Shown in pieces: positions 54,046 through 63,792 of a DNA stretch of 64,000 nt. The notes under the pieces were generated by a model. That model was not told where the DNA came from. It ran no database searches and saw only the letters and a program-made list of their open reading frames with translations. Numbering within the stretch: the stretch's first letter is position 1; the number at the start of each line of letters is the position of its first letter. This DNA is from Vibrio sp. 14G-20 (GTDB taxonomy: Bacteria > Pseudomonadota > Gammaproteobacteria > Enterobacterales > Vibrionaceae). Made by a program: the position numbers and the translations under genes. The DNA is taken from assembly GCF_026241515.1 (NCBI RefSeq), contig NZ_JAPHPW010000013.1, forward strand, positions 86,896 to 150,895, in the 5' to 3' direction.

Positions 54046-55161
54046 ATGTTTGATCAAATAAAAGACTTCATTAACCCGAGCAAGAACCCCGATCTCACTC
54101 AGGCCCATGAATATCAGCGCAAACACCTTCCTACATTGTGGCTGTTGGGCAAAACAGGGGCGGGCAAGTCATCGTTTATTCAAGCGGTCACTGGCGACTC
54201 TTCTGTAGAAGTGGGCAATGGTTTTGCGCCTTGTACCATGACGGCGATGTCGTATGAGTTTCCGCAAGACAAACCCGTGATGCGCTTTCTCGATACCAGA
54301 GGTTTAAGTGAAGCGAGTTATGATGCGAAAGAAGATCTGGAAGAGATCGGTCAAGCGGGCAATGCGCTCGTCGTGGTAATGAAAGCCGATGAGCCTGAAC
54401 AATCTGCTGTGCTTGCGGCTCTAAAACAGATTAAAAAACAGAAGAAGATTAAACACTTGCTGCTTGTTCATACGGCGGTGTTGTCTTCCAGTGAAGCAGA
54501 CCGAGCAAGGCAAATTCAGTTCAACACGAGCCAAGTGGAAAAGGTTTGGGGTAAAGGGTTTGAATCAGTAGCGGTCGATTTTGAAGTCGATGACAACGCT
54601 ATGCCTAACAGCGAAGCGGATTACAACTTTGACATCTTGTTAGAAAAGCTGACCAGTATTCTTCCTGTTATTGGCATGATGGTGGTAGACAAAGAGCATT
54701 CCACCCAAGAAGAAGCCAACTTTGATCAAGTAGAAAACGAAGTGCTTTGGTATGCAGGAAGTGCCGCGGCAAGTGACTTGATTCCGGGTGTTGGTTTGGT
54801 GTCTGTACCTGCAATTCAAGCGAAAATGCTTCATAGTTTGGCGAACCAATATGGGGTCGAATGGAACAAGAGAGTCTTCAGTGAGTTGATAGGCACCTTA
54901 GGAAGCAGCTTCGCTTTGCAGTATGGCATGAAACTGGGTACTCGACAGTTGATAAAGCTGATTCCAGTCTATGGTCAAACGGTTGGCGCGGTTGCTGCCG
55001 CGGCAATGAGTTTCGGCACCTCTTATGGTTTAGGTCGAGCGGCTTGTTTTTACTTCTATCATAAGAACAAAGGTGAAGAAGTGTCTGAACAAGAGATGCA
55101 GAAGATCTACAAAGAATCCCTGAAAAAAGGAAAGGCGGCGTCGGGTTATGAAGAAAATTAG
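54046..55161 (+). CDS. Era-like GTPase with DUF697-type membrane domain (first of a pair)
   Basis: The protein has 371 residues. Its GTPase domain (about 30-210) has G1 GKTGAGKSS, a G3-like DTRGLSE and a weak G4 region, so guanine specificity is not clear. The C-terminal part (about 230-350) is DUF697-like: SDLIPGVGLVSVPAIQAKM, KLIPVYGQTVGAVAAAAMSF, with hydrophobic hairpins. ATG 54046 is preferred, with AAGTGAGAG upstream. The next gene overlaps its end by 14 bases, so the two proteins are co-translated and probably work together at the membrane. Function unknown; related pairs exist as YcjX/YcjF in E. coli. Confidence 0.8.
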   Translation: MFDQIKDFINPSKNPDLTQAHEYQRKHLPTLWLLGKTGAGKSSFIQAVTGDSSVEVGNGFAPCTMTAMSYEFPQDKPVMRFLDTRGLSEASYDAKEDLEEIGQAGNALVVVMKADEPEQSAVLAALKQIKKQKKIKHLLLVHTAVLSSSEADRARQIQFNTSQVEKVWGKGFESVAVDFEVDDNAMPNSEADYNFDILLEKLTSILPVIGMMVVDKEHSTQEEANFDQVENEVLWYAGSAAASDLIPGVGLVSVPAIQAKMLHSLANQYGVEWNKRVFSELIGTLGSSFALQYGMKLGTRQLIKLIPVYGQTVGAVAAAAMSFGTSYGLGRAACFYFYHKNKGEEVSEQEMQKIYKESLKKGKAASGYEEN

Positions 55162-56821
55162 AAACCTATTTAGATTACTGGCCGTCCTATCGAGCGGCCG
55201 CTGGGGTATTGCTCTGATTTCGGCCATCTTCCCGAGCATTATCATGATGGGCTTTGGTGTTTTCTTGGCGGTTAAATACGGCTATCTGTTGGAAATGTCG
55301 ATTGCCATTGCCATGAGTACCTTGGTGTTCACCATTCCTTTATACATTTCTAGCCGTTCTTCTCGTCAACCCATTTATAGCAATACGTCTGCCAATCCAG
55401 AAAGAGAGGGTGAAACCGAATCATCGCCTAAGAGTGCTGACATCAATGAGGCGTTAGTAAAGGATGCGATGGTCAAAGCATCCGATGAATGGTCGCAAGC
55501 TGAGCTGTTGATTTGGAACGATTCAAAACACTATGTGCGACAGCAATTAAGTAACGAAATAGAGTGGGGTAACCTCGACCAAACTGGTTTAGAGGTGCTT
55601 GAGTTTGTCGCCAAAAAGTTTGATAAGAAATCGCTAGATTTTTCGATTCCTGAAGGGCTTAAGTTATTTGAAGAGGTTAGCCGCCGCTACAAGTTGGTGG
55701 TGAAAGAACACATTCCGGGCATTGAGTATCTTAAGGTTTCATACATCAAAGCGGGCTACGAAGCCTATGACAAATATGGTGAGCTAGGGCAGAAAATCTT
55801 CAAAGCGGCTATTTGGGGTAACCACCTTAAAAACCTATATTTGAATCCACTCAAGGTGATTTCTGATTTAGGTCGAGAGCAAGCGACATCTACCATGACT
55901 AAAGGTGTGGTAGATGACATGCAATATGCTGCCAAACAAGCTTTACTCGATGAAGTAGCTGCGGTCGCAATTGATCTCTATAGCGGTCGATTCAGCATTG
56001 AAGATGAGGCACTGAAAGCGTCCGATGTTTCTGAACTTGATGAACAATGTTTTGCTCCTGAATTAGAGCCTGTACGAATTGTGCTGGTGGGGCAAACAAG
56101 CTCTGGGAAATCCTCACTCATTAATGCGCTTAAGCAAGAGCTTGTTGCCGAGGTCGACGTTCTGCCATCAACCGATACTTCAACCGTTTACAACGCGTTT
56201 GTCGATGACAATGATGTTCGCGTTGTTGATCTTCAAGGGCTTGGTGGCAATCCTAAAACCGAAGCCTTAATGCTGAAAGAGATGACCCAAGCCGATGTGG
56301 TGCTTTGGGTGCTTAAAGCCAATCAATCGGCTCGTGAGTTGGATAAACAGTTGAAGGGCAAGTTTGACGCTTTCTATGAAGAGCCGAAGAACATCTCACG
56401 TAAGAAGCCGATAGTTGTCTCGGTTGTCAATCAAGTAGATAGATTAAAGCCTGTAGACGATTGGCAACCGCCGTATGATTTAGATAGCCCAACGTCGGCG
56501 AAAGCGAAGATCATTGCTCAAGCGCTCGAATATAATCAAACACTGCTACAACCCGATATTGCATTGCCACTGGCGATTGCTCCTGAAAAAGCGCAGTTTG
56601 GTTTAGATGTATTAAGGCAAACGTTGCTCGAGCGTATCGCTGACGCAAACAACGTGCAGAGAAACCGCCAACGTTTTGAAGCAATGAAAAGAGGGACGTC
56701 GGTTAAAGGGCAACTTAATAAAGCGGTAAAAGCCGGTAAGAAGGTGGCACCTAGTGCGCTGAAAGCCGCGACACCGAAGTTAGCTGAAATGGCGATTAAA
56801 CAAGTTACTAAGAAGAAGTAA
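55148..56821 (+). CDS. Membrane-anchored GTPase (second of a pair)
   Basis: The 557 residues begin with two membrane helices (about 18-42 and 48-68), then a 230-residue helical region, then an Era/dynamin-like GTPase domain near 310-490. It has G1 GQTSSGKSSLIN, a G2 Thr in STDTSTV, G3 DLQGLGG and G4 NQVDRLKP. The C-terminus is a basic Lys/Ala-rich tail (KKVAPSALKAATPKLAEMA). It overlaps the upstream GTPase by 14 bases. The pairing of a soluble and a membrane-bound GTPase suggests a membrane-remodelling or stress role; nothing in the neighbourhood defines it. Confidence 0.8.
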   Translation: MKKIRNLFRLLAVLSSGRWGIALISAIFPSIIMMGFGVFLAVKYGYLLEMSIAIAMSTLVFTIPLYISSRSSRQPIYSNTSANPEREGETESSPKSADINEALVKDAMVKASDEWSQAELLIWNDSKHYVRQQLSNEIEWGNLDQTGLEVLEFVAKKFDKKSLDFSIPEGLKLFEEVSRRYKLVVKEHIPGIEYLKVSYIKAGYEAYDKYGELGQKIFKAAIWGNHLKNLYLNPLKVISDLGREQATSTMTKGVVDDMQYAAKQALLDEVAAVAIDLYSGRFSIEDEALKASDVSELDEQCFAPELEPVRIVLVGQTSSGKSSLINALKQELVAEVDVLPSTDTSTVYNAFVDDNDVRVVDLQGLGGNPKTEALMLKEMTQADVVLWVLKANQSARELDKQLKGKFDAFYEEPKNISRKKPIVVSVVNQVDRLKPVDDWQPPYDLDSPTSAKAKIIAQALEYNQTLLQPDIALPLAIAPEKAQFGLDVLRQTLLERIADANNVQRNRQRFEAMKRGTSVKGQLNKAVKAGKKVAPSALKAATPKLAEMAIKQVTKKK

Positions 56822-56847
56822 TTTACGACTGCGTCTGCAATACGGTT

Positions 56848-56885
56848 CTGGTGAGGTTTGAGCCTCATCAGAGCTTGGCTTTTTT
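56848..56885 (+). terminator. Possible terminator after the GTPase pair
   Basis: CTGGTGAGG and CCTCATCAG pair around TTTGAG; a T run follows ten bases later. Weak. Confidence 0.5.
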
Positions 56886-57045
56886 AGCTCAGTAGGTGTC
56901 CAGAAAACAGCGACCTTCATCCTATATTGGATAAGTGTTTAATTCAAAAGTAACCGCTATTATTAAGGTTCTCGTTGAACTAGTCTAATAGTATATAAGC
57001 TGACGATATTCACAGTTTATATAACACGCTATCGTATTTAATTAC

Positions 57046-57068
57046 CATTCTGAATATTGATCACATTT
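57046..57068. promoter_or_regulatory. Possible CRP site upstream of the tna leader
   Basis: The reverse strand reads AAATGTGATC followed by AATATTCAGAAT: one perfect CRP half-site and a poor second half, about 85 bases before the leader peptide. tna operons are CRP-activated in E. coli. Confidence 0.35.
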
Positions 57069-57150
57069 ATACTTTTCTAAGCTTTATTTATAAAATAATT
57101 TCACTATATTTATATTTCGGATCATCTTGATTTCAACGTAGGGATATATT

Positions 57151-57249
57151 GTGAACATGTATCTGAAATGGCAATCAACAACTTGGCTAACCTTGTTAGC
57201 TTGGTATACATTAGATCACCAGCTCTCGTTCCACCTTTCTTCAGAGTAG
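57151..57249 (+). CDS. tnaC: Probable TnaC leader peptide of the tryptophanase operon
   Basis: AGGGAT precedes a GTG at 57151 that opens a 32-codon frame, MNMYLKWQSTTWLTLLAWYT, then LDHQLSFHLSSE. In E. coli TnaC the stalling residues are Trp12 and Asp16; here Trp18 and Asp22 keep the W-x3-D spacing (AWYTLD against KWFNID). The frame has four Trp codons overall. The gap to tnaA is 306 bases, similar to the leader region of E. coli, and would hold the Rho site. The proline that precedes the E. coli stop is absent (SSE here). The alternative start at ATG 57157 is possible. Confidence 0.55.
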   Translation: MNMYLKWQSTTWLTLLAWYTLDHQLSFHLSSE

Positions 57250-57555
57250 TACCCTCTAGGCGTCACGCGCCAGCAAAGCAGCGCGCTTTGTTTACCTTAT
57301 CAGCAGCTTTGATTCCCTTTGAACGCATGAATGTCGCACTTATTATTCCGTGTAGGGTATTCGCTTTTTTGTCGTTCTCGCTAATTATCTTAGCCTCTGT
57401 TTAGGTTTGATTAATAAGTCATTATTTAACTTGTTTATTTTCACTGTTAATTTTATGTGTGTCTTTATAACGAACTAATAATTTAATGGTGAGGATTAGT
57501 GACATCTAAATAAAATAGATTTCGACCAAATCGGAATGTATTGAAAGGTATTATT

Positions 57556-59028
57556 ATGGAAAATTTCAAACATCTACCAGAACCGTTTCGTATTCGTGTT
57601 GTAGAGCCAGTAAAAAGAACAACTCGTGCTTATCGTGAGCAAGCCATTGTCGAAGCGGGTATGAATCCGTTTCTACTCGACAGTGATGACGTGTTCATCG
57701 ATTTGTTGACCGACAGCGGTACCGGTTCAATCACACAACGTATGCAAGCAGCGATGTTGATGGGTGACGAAGCCTACAGTGGCAGTCGCAGTTACTATGC
57801 ACTGTCGAATGCGGTGAAAGATATCTTCGGCTATGAGCTGACCATTCCTACTCACCAAGGGCGTGGCGCAGAGCAGATTTACATTCCTGTTTTGATTAAG
57901 AAGCGTGAAATGGAAAAGGGACTCGACCGCAGCAAAATGGTCGCTTTGTCGAACTACTTCTTCGATACCACGCAAGGCCACACTCAAGTGAATTGCTGCG
58001 TGGCGAAGAACGTTTATACCAAAGAAGCGTTTGATACCTCAGTGAATGCCGACTTCAAAGGAAACTTCGATATCGTCAAATTGGAAGAGGCGATCTTAGA
58101 AGCGGGCGCTGCCAACGTTCCTTACATTGTGAGTACCATTACTTGTAACTCTGCTGGTGGACAGCCAGTGTCTATCGCCAACCTAAAAGCCGTTTATGAA
58201 ATCGCTCAGAAGTACGATATTCCAGTGATCATGGACTCTGCGCGCTACGCTGAAAATGCTTACTTCATTCAGCAACGTGAAGCGGGTTATCAGGATTGGA
58301 CCATCGAACAAATCACACGTGAGTCTTACAAATACGCGGATGGTTTGGCCATGTCGGCCAAGAAAGACGCGATGGTGCAAATGGGCGGTTTGTTGTGCTT
58401 TAAAGACGACTCCTTTATGGATGTGTACACCGAATGTCGTACTTTGTGTGTCGTGCAAGAAGGCTTCCCAACCTATGGTGGCTTAGAGGGCGGAGCAATG
58501 GAACGCCTTGCAGTTGGCCTTTATGACGGCATGCGTCAAGATTGGCTAGAGTATCGCATCGGTCAGGTTCAATACCTCGTTGATGGCTTAGAAGCGATAG
58601 GCATCGTATGTCAACAAGCAGGCGGTCACGCTGCGTTTGTCGATGCGGGTAAACTGCTACCTCATATTCCTGCTGGTCAGTTCCCAGCACATGCTTTGGC
58701 GTGTGAACTGTACAAAGTAGCCGGCATTAGAGCGGTTGAGATTGGCTCTTTACTGCAAGGTCGTGATCCTGCAACGGGCGAGCAACATCCATGCCCTGCG
58801 GAGTTATTACGCTTAACCATTCCACGCGCGACGTACACACAAACCCACATGGATTTCATTATCGAAGCGTTCGAAAAAGTGAAAGAGAACGCAGGTAAAG
58901 TGAAAGGGCTCGACTTTACCTATGAACCGCTAGTATTAAGACACTTTACGGCGCGCTTGAAAGAGGTAGAAGTAAGCGAGAAACAAGCAGGAAAAAAGAA
59001 TGAACAAACGCTCGAAGAAGCATTTTAA
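57556..59028 (+). CDS. tnaA: Tryptophanase
   Basis: This PLP enzyme cleaves tryptophan to indole, pyruvate and ammonia. The 490 residues run parallel to E. coli TnaA from [20 protein letters not shown] to the C-terminal [12 protein letters not shown]. The PLP lysine is in [12 protein letters not shown], with [12 protein letters not shown] and SGSRSYYAL also intact. ATG 57556 is chosen by homology and by the GAAAGG seven bases upstream. Tyrosine phenol-lyase is a related enzyme, but the residues above follow tryptophanase. No tnaB permease follows; a terminator does. Control by the leader peptide is expected. Confidence 0.95.
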   Translation: MENFKHLPEPFRIRVVEPVKRTTRAYREQAIVEAGMNPFLLDSDDVFIDLLTDSGTGSITQRMQAAMLMGDEAYSGSRSYYALSNAVKDIFGYELTIPTHQGRGAEQIYIPVLIKKREMEKGLDRSKMVALSNYFFDTTQGHTQVNCCVAKNVYTKEAFDTSVNADFKGNFDIVKLEEAILEAGAANVPYIVSTITCNSAGGQPVSIANLKAVYEIAQKYDIPVIMDSARYAENAYFIQQREAGYQDWTIEQITRESYKYADGLAMSAKKDAMVQMGGLLCFKDDSFMDVYTECRTLCVVQEGFPTYGGLEGGAMERLAVGLYDGMRQDWLEYRIGQVQYLVDGLEAIGIVCQQAGGHAAFVDAGKLLPHIPAGQFPAHALACELYKVAGIRAVEIGSLLQGRDPATGEQHPCPAELLRLTIPRATYTQTHMDFIIEAFEKVKENAGKVKGLDFTYEPLVLRHFTARLKEVEVSEKQAGKKNEQTLEEAF

Positions 59029-59060
59029 AATAAAAACATAAGCGAATAGTCACAATCACA

Positions 59061-59086
59061 AAGGCTCCTGTTGGAGCCTTCTTTTC
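59061..59086. terminator. Terminator after tnaA
   Basis: AAGGCTCC and GGAGCCTT form an eight-base stem around TGTT, then CTTTTC; convergent with the LysR gene. Confidence 0.8.
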
Positions 59087-59122
59087 ATTAAAAGCATCAG
59101 AGACGTATAGGCAAAGCTACGT

Positions 59123-60001
59123 TTACTTACTGCTTAGGACGGACTTTAAAATAGTGAGAAGCCATTGATTTATCGGTGCGTCTTTTTGCGAACGACGACA
59201 ACTCATCACATAGCTTACGTCGATAGTGAGTTTCTCCGGCAAGTCAATACTGCGACATCCCTCTGGCACACTCCCATCGAGTGTGATTCCAAAATGGTCC
59301 GACTTTAAAATGATGTCGTGAACCATAGCTGGATGGTCAATTTCTACTTTTGGGGTGACGTTAAATCCCACTTTTCTAAGGCGGTCGAGTATTGGATATC
59401 TATAGTCATTCCAGCCGGGTGTTTTAAATAGAATGATCGGGTAATTTACAAGTGCCTCGAAGTTCTTCGCTTTGTGACCATCTCGAACAAAGAACACGAT
59501 TTTTCCTTTTCCAACCTCATTTTGACTAATGGATTGTGGTAGGGTCTCATCGAAATAATGAACAGAGATGGCTTCTTCTCCGTCGATGATTCTGTTTTTC
59601 GTGTTCGTTCCCCATCTAACAAATGAATACGATGCTTTGGGAGCCTCTTTGGTCAAAGCAAGATAGAGTGTTGCACCGAATTGTTCCCAGAGTAGGGTAT
59701 TGGCGTAGATGGTGACATCACCTTTATAGGTCTGAGGCCTAAATTCTTGGTGTTTTATCGCCTCAACTCCCTCGAGTATTTGGTCGAAGTTTGCCATGTT
59801 TGCTTCAACAAACGATGTGGGCTCAAAGCCCTGTTTAGATTGAATGAACAATGGGTCATCGAGTTGATTTTTGAGTTTAGCTAAATTTTTACTGATCGCG
59901 CCCGGCGTTTTGCCTAATGATTCTGCCACTAAACTGACATTACGAAGTTCATACATACGCTTGATGACTAAGATATTCTGAATATCTAGGTTGATGTCCA
60001 C
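59123..60001 (-). CDS. LysR-family transcriptional regulator
   Basis: The 292 residues have an N-terminal helix-turn-helix (about 10-65; RNVSLVAESLGKTPGAISKN, LDDPLFIQSKQGFEPT) and an effector domain. The start is a GTG at 60001, with GGAG about five to seven bases upstream. The second half is weakly conserved, so the inducer is unknown. It converges with tnaA rather than being divergent from it, so control of tnaA is not implied. The gap 60002-60255 contains only promoter-like AT-rich sequence. Confidence 0.87.
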   Translation of the reverse strand: MDINLDIQNILVIKRMYELRNVSLVAESLGKTPGAISKNLAKLKNQLDDPLFIQSKQGFEPTSFVEANMANFDQILEGVEAIKHQEFRPQTYKGDVTIYANTLLWEQFGATLYLALTKEAPKASYSFVRWGTNTKNRIIDGEEAISVHYFDETLPQSISQNEVGKGKIVFFVRDGHKAKNFEALVNYPIILFKTPGWNDYRYPILDRLRKVGFNVTPKVEIDHPAMVHDIILKSDHFGITLDGSVPEGCRSIDLPEKLTIDVSYVMSCRRSQKDAPINQWLLTILKSVLSSK

Positions 60002-60255
60002 AGGCTCTCCAAATGATTCCCTTTATAGGTAGCAATCTCTGTGTGGTAGGCGACAGAGATTATGCGACTCCAATATCATAATGGCAGTACAAAACCAATA
60101 AGACAGCATAGCGTCAGAACTTCTCTAATTCCTTGATTTTCCGTTTGGTAAATCTTGCTTTTCCTCGTGTTGTTAGCATTCCAGCGCTAAGGTGACCTCA
60201 ACAAAGAAACACTAAAATCTATCGAACAAAGAATTAAAAATACCAGAGGTGATGT

Positions 60256-60486
60256 ATGAAGACGTTAATCGCATTAGGTTTAATGACTATCTCAATGAAC
60301 ACGGCTTTTGCTGCAGATAATAGCTATGCTGACACTCGTGTAAGTAAAGGCGAAGAAATTAAGGCTGAGCGTGTAGAATCTGACTTAACATTAGAAGGAA
60401 GAAATGATGCCGCTTTAGGTGGAATTAAATTCCAAAAGAATTTTGATAAAGACCAACCTATCCAGCTTAAAGGTCGTCGTGACTAA
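60256..60486 (+). CDS. Small exported protein of unknown function
   Basis: The 76 residues start with a clear signal peptide (MKTLIALGLMTISMNTAFAA, cleaved before DNSYAD). The mature part is about 55 residues, charged, without cysteine. GAGGTGAT lies just before the ATG and a terminator follows, so it looks like a real one-gene unit. No family is recognised. Confidence 0.65.
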   Translation: MKTLIALGLMTISMNTAFAADNSYADTRVSKGEEIKAERVESDLTLEGRNDAALGGIKFQKNFDKDQPIQLKGRRD

Positions 60487-60516
60487 CGTTTAAACAGTGT
60501 TTGTCATTGTCATAAT

Positions 60517-60546
60517 AAATGCTGTGCCGTTGGGTGCAGCATTTTT
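60517..60546 (+). terminator. Terminator after the small exported protein
   Basis: AAATGCTG and CAGCATTT pair around a twelve-base loop, followed by TTTC. Confidence 0.8.
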
Positions 60547-60710
60547 CGTTTTGGGATGGTTTTATAAATAATAGTTTTATAAACTATATTTATCTATGCT
60601 TGGCATGGTGTGTAACGTGTGGCATTTTGTTTTCCTCTAACTTTAGAACGCAACTCGGTGCTGGTTAAGCATGCCAAACGAGCAAGCGAATGATTCGAAA
60701 AGGACAAGGA

Positions 60711-61028
60711 ATGACTCAAAAAGAAACGGGAATGATTCGTCATATTCTACTGATTAAGCTTAAAGAAAACGCAGAGGCTTCAGAGGTTCAAAAACTAAAG
60801 ATGCTGTTTGAAGCGATGCCAAGCAAGGTGGAAGGCGTAACTTCAGTCGAGTGGGGTCTAAATGACAGCCCTGAAAACAAAAACCAAGGTTATACCCATT
60901 CGGTGCTAATGACGTTCGCCGATGAAGAAGGCCGTCAGAACTACCTTCCACATCCAGAGCATGATGTGCTGAAAGATGTGTTTCGTCCGTTACTGGATGA
61001 CATTATCGTGTTTGACTATTCATTGTAA
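60711..61028 (+). CDS. Dabb-family (stress-responsive alpha/beta barrel) protein
   Basis: The 105-residue cytoplasmic protein has the Dabb dimeric barrel pattern: MIRHILLIKLKENAEASEVQ, then YTHSVLMTFADEEGRQNYLP with HPEHDVLKDVFRPLL. Members include plant stress proteins and olivetolic acid cyclase-like folds; the bacterial role is mostly unknown. AAGGA occurs twice before the ATG at 60711; a later ATG at 60732 would give the conserved core alone. Confidence 0.78.
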   Translation: MTQKETGMIRHILLIKLKENAEASEVQKLKMLFEAMPSKVEGVTSVEWGLNDSPENKNQGYTHSVLMTFADEEGRQNYLPHPEHDVLKDVFRPLLDDIIVFDYSL

Positions 61029-61186
61029 TCCGCTTAGAACTGTCTTCCCTTGAAGGATAAAGCTCAAAGTGCAAACTGATAAAAGCGTATAAACCGAAAG
61101 TAGATTTACTTACAGCATATACGCTTAAGCTATTTCAAATAGCGGGTTAGGGATCAAGATAAGAATCCATAACCAGTGCAAATCGA

Positions 61187-61345
61187 TTATTCTGTAGGTG
61201 AAATCGTGACAGGGGCGAACGAAGCAACGGCATTTCCGCCTGCGCCCGGACGATCTACATAAGGCGTGCTCTGCATTAAGGTCTAGTACACGTCCACGAA
61301 GTCATCATCATTGACTAATACGCCATATTTGAGAGGTTCGTTCTA
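61187..61345 (-). pseudogene. Protein-like fragment with stop codons behind the M4 protease
   Basis: One minus-strand frame reads NEPLKYGVLVNDDDFVDVY, a TAG, then TLMQSTPYVDRPGAGGNAV and ASFAPVTISPTE before a TAA. The composition looks like coding sequence rather than random translation, but no start, ribosome site or family is recognised. It may be the tail of a decayed gene. Low confidence. Confidence 0.25.
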
Positions 61346-61347
61346 AC

Positions 61348-63171
61348 TCAATCTAAACGCAATGTTAGGCCTGAGTAGTTAGAGTACCCACGCAGTAACA
61401 CATGATAAGTCACGCCCGGTTGAGCGCTCACACTGCACTGCTCATTGTTGCCTGCGCGATAGGGGCGACAGTCGTAACTCGATGTGGTTGGCTTGCTTCC
61501 CGATTTCACATAAAGGTCGGCATCGCCTGAACCGCCAGACATTGAAACTGTCACGTTTGATGCAGAATCAACAGTGAAGGTGTAGAAGCTCTCTGATGAT
61601 TGATTCCCGCTTAGGTTCGCAATCGGTGTGCCTTTCGTCAGTACATTGCCAGTTGGCGGTGTGACACCACAGCTTGCATTCACGCCTACCGTGTTAAAAG
61701 CATCTTCAACATCGGCAACCACATAACCCATGTCTGCTGCGGCTTTCGCAACGCCACACGCACCAGCATCAAAGGTACTGTTTGCCGTCCAATAAAGTTG
61801 GTTTGCGACTGTGAATATTTCAAAGCCCTTACGTACATTCCAACCCGATTTGTTCGCTAAAAGGTAAAAGGCGCGGTTATAAACACCGCTAGACAAGTGA
61901 ACATTCAAACCATCGTAGTATTCAGAGGCATGATCAATCGAGCGGCCATCTTTTGATGGTTGATCAAAGTAGCGCAAGCCACCTTCCGATTTGAAAATGT
62001 CGCTACCCACAATCCAATCCACATTGCCACGCAAGTAATATTCAGCCGCTTCACCTGCAATATCGGAGAAGGCTTCATTAATACCGCCCGACATGTTTCT
62101 GTAAACGAGCCCCGAGTTCTGCTCTGTGAACCCGTGGCTGACTTCGTGAGCACTCACGTTAATATCGACCAATGGATAGAATGTGCTGCCACCATCGCCA
62201 AAGGTCATTGATGAGCCATTCCAAAACGCATTCTCGTAATTCGAGCTGTAGTGAACACGCATCGTCAGCTGAAAGGTTAACGGCGAGGTGTTCATCCACT
62301 CTTTGTACATATCAAATACGACATTACCGAAGTAGTGCGCATCGTTAAGAGGCGAGTAAGCACCGTTAATGTATTTATGATCGGTGTAGTTGGTTCCATC
62401 GGCACAGTTGTAGCTGTAGGCTGCACTGCCAGATGTTCCGTGATTCAAGTTGACCGTCTTAACCGAATCATTTTCTAACTTACACGTCGTGCCTGTTTTG
62501 TCGATAGGAAAGCTAGGGAAGTCACTGCCATATTCATATCGAGTGGTTTTGAGGTTGCCACCGGGGCCAGTACCTAATGCTTTAGCGTGGTTTAGCCCAT
62601 TCCATTTTTGGAGGACATCGCCAGTCGTGGCATCAATAAAGTAGAAAGGGCGCTCTGGCAAAGAGGACGCGATAAAGAAATCGACCAGGTACACCACTTG
62701 GGCGACTTGGTTCTCATCCAATCTCACCATCAGTTTCGCGTTTTTATTTTCAATCGACTTTTTGCCGACGGTAAACGTGCGGTGAGAGGAGATCGCAGCT
62801 TCAATTGCTTGCTCTTGATTCAGTTTTGGCGCGATGCTGGATAGGTCACCGCTGATCCCTTGTGCCATGGAGCCGAACACCTGAGTGGGTTGGTTCTTGG
62901 AGAGGGTGGCCACAACCGAAGTATCAAAGACGGGTAAACCTAAGTGAGTTTGTTGGTAGCGGACTTTCGTTTTTCCATTAGGCAATACCACCCGTTTAAC
63001 TTCAGAAAAACCTAATTCAAGTGGAGCAACACTCTTCGACTGAGCGACGAGGCTTTGTTGTAGTAATGCATCATCATCGACTCTGACCATTTCTGCAGCG
63101 TGTGCATTAAAGCCAAAAGATGTACCTAGAATAGCTGCTATTTTCCAGCTTAGTTGACGTTGTTGGTTCAT
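61348..63171 (-). CDS. M4-family metalloprotease (vibriolysin type) with PPC domain
   Basis: The secreted zinc protease has 607 residues. It has a signal peptide (ILGTSFGFNAHAAE), a propeptide with FTP/PepSY features to about residue 195, and a thermolysin-like catalytic domain to about 505. The zinc motif HEVSHGFTEQNSG is near residue 341 and the third ligand region is GGINEAFSDIAGEAAEYYL. The C-terminal PPC domain (about 515-607) has YTFTVDSASNVTVSM and GDADLYVKSG. This layout is that of vibriolysin / hemagglutinin protease. AGGA precedes the ATG. The PPC domain is normally removed on maturation. Confidence 0.92.
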   Translation of the reverse strand: MNQQRQLSWKIAAILGTSFGFNAHAAEMVRVDDDALLQQSLVAQSKSVAPLELGFSEVKRVVLPNGKTKVRYQQTHLGLPVFDTSVVATLSKNQPTQVFGSMAQGISGDLSSIAPKLNQEQAIEAAISSHRTFTVGKKSIENKNAKLMVRLDENQVAQVVYLVDFFIASSLPERPFYFIDATTGDVLQKWNGLNHAKALGTGPGGNLKTTRYEYGSDFPSFPIDKTGTTCKLENDSVKTVNLNHGTSGSAAYSYNCADGTNYTDHKYINGAYSPLNDAHYFGNVVFDMYKEWMNTSPLTFQLTMRVHYSSNYENAFWNGSSMTFGDGGSTFYPLVDINVSAHEVSHGFTEQNSGLVYRNMSGGINEAFSDIAGEAAEYYLRGNVDWIVGSDIFKSEGGLRYFDQPSKDGRSIDHASEYYDGLNVHLSSGVYNRAFYLLANKSGWNVRKGFEIFTVANQLYWTANSTFDAGACGVAKAAADMGYVVADVEDAFNTVGVNASCGVTPPTGNVLTKGTPIANLSGNQSSESFYTFTVDSASNVTVSMSGGSGDADLYVKSGSKPTTSSYDCRPYRAGNNEQCSVSAQPGVTYHVLLRGYSNYSGLTLRLD

Positions 63172-63792
63172 TTTTCGTTCCTGATTTTAATATAAACTCC
63201 TTCTTCCCAACGGCTTTATAGGAAGTCTATATGCAACACGCTAATGCCATGTGTTGCGAATCAAGATTGGAAGAGCATTTAGAATTATGACAAGTTTATC
63301 AGGGAGATTTATTTTTAGAGTATGTAATTCAAAGTTTACAAAAACTCTTATTGATCAAATTGTTTTTATAAAATGTAAATTTGTTATTTATCGTAAATGT
63401 ATGATAGAGCGGGAGTTATTAAAATCCGTTTTGTTTTAATTTATAGAATAACTTTATCTACGTTAAATTCGATATTTTTCGGTTTTTATCTTAATTACAA
63501 ATAAGTAAATAACCAAGTTTTCTTAGTTTTAATATTGTCTTTATTATCAATAGTAAACTTGTTTTAACAATACCACTAAATACAGAACTCATCTTTTCTA
63601 CATTTAGTTCTGTTAGACAGAAAAATTCTACATTTTCTTGTTCAATCACAAACTAAGAACGATAAGTCGTTGTTATGAATAAAGTAAGTCGCTTAAGATA
63701 AGCTACATAAGAAACTAGACAGGAAAATCTGTATTTAAATGCAGAGTTTTTTGTCTAATAGCTGTTATAAGTCATATTGAGAGAGGTGAACA
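63172..63792. other. A+T-rich 620-base gap before the right edge
   Basis: No supportable gene is seen. The A+T content is clearly higher than in neighbouring coding regions, as often at the border of acquired DNA, and the truncated TIR-like fragment follows. Confidence 0.5.

Noticed and set aside
57168..57404. 78-codon plus frame in the tna leader region
   Set aside because: It overlaps the TnaC-like frame in another phase, without a ribosome site; the leader interpretation explains the region better.
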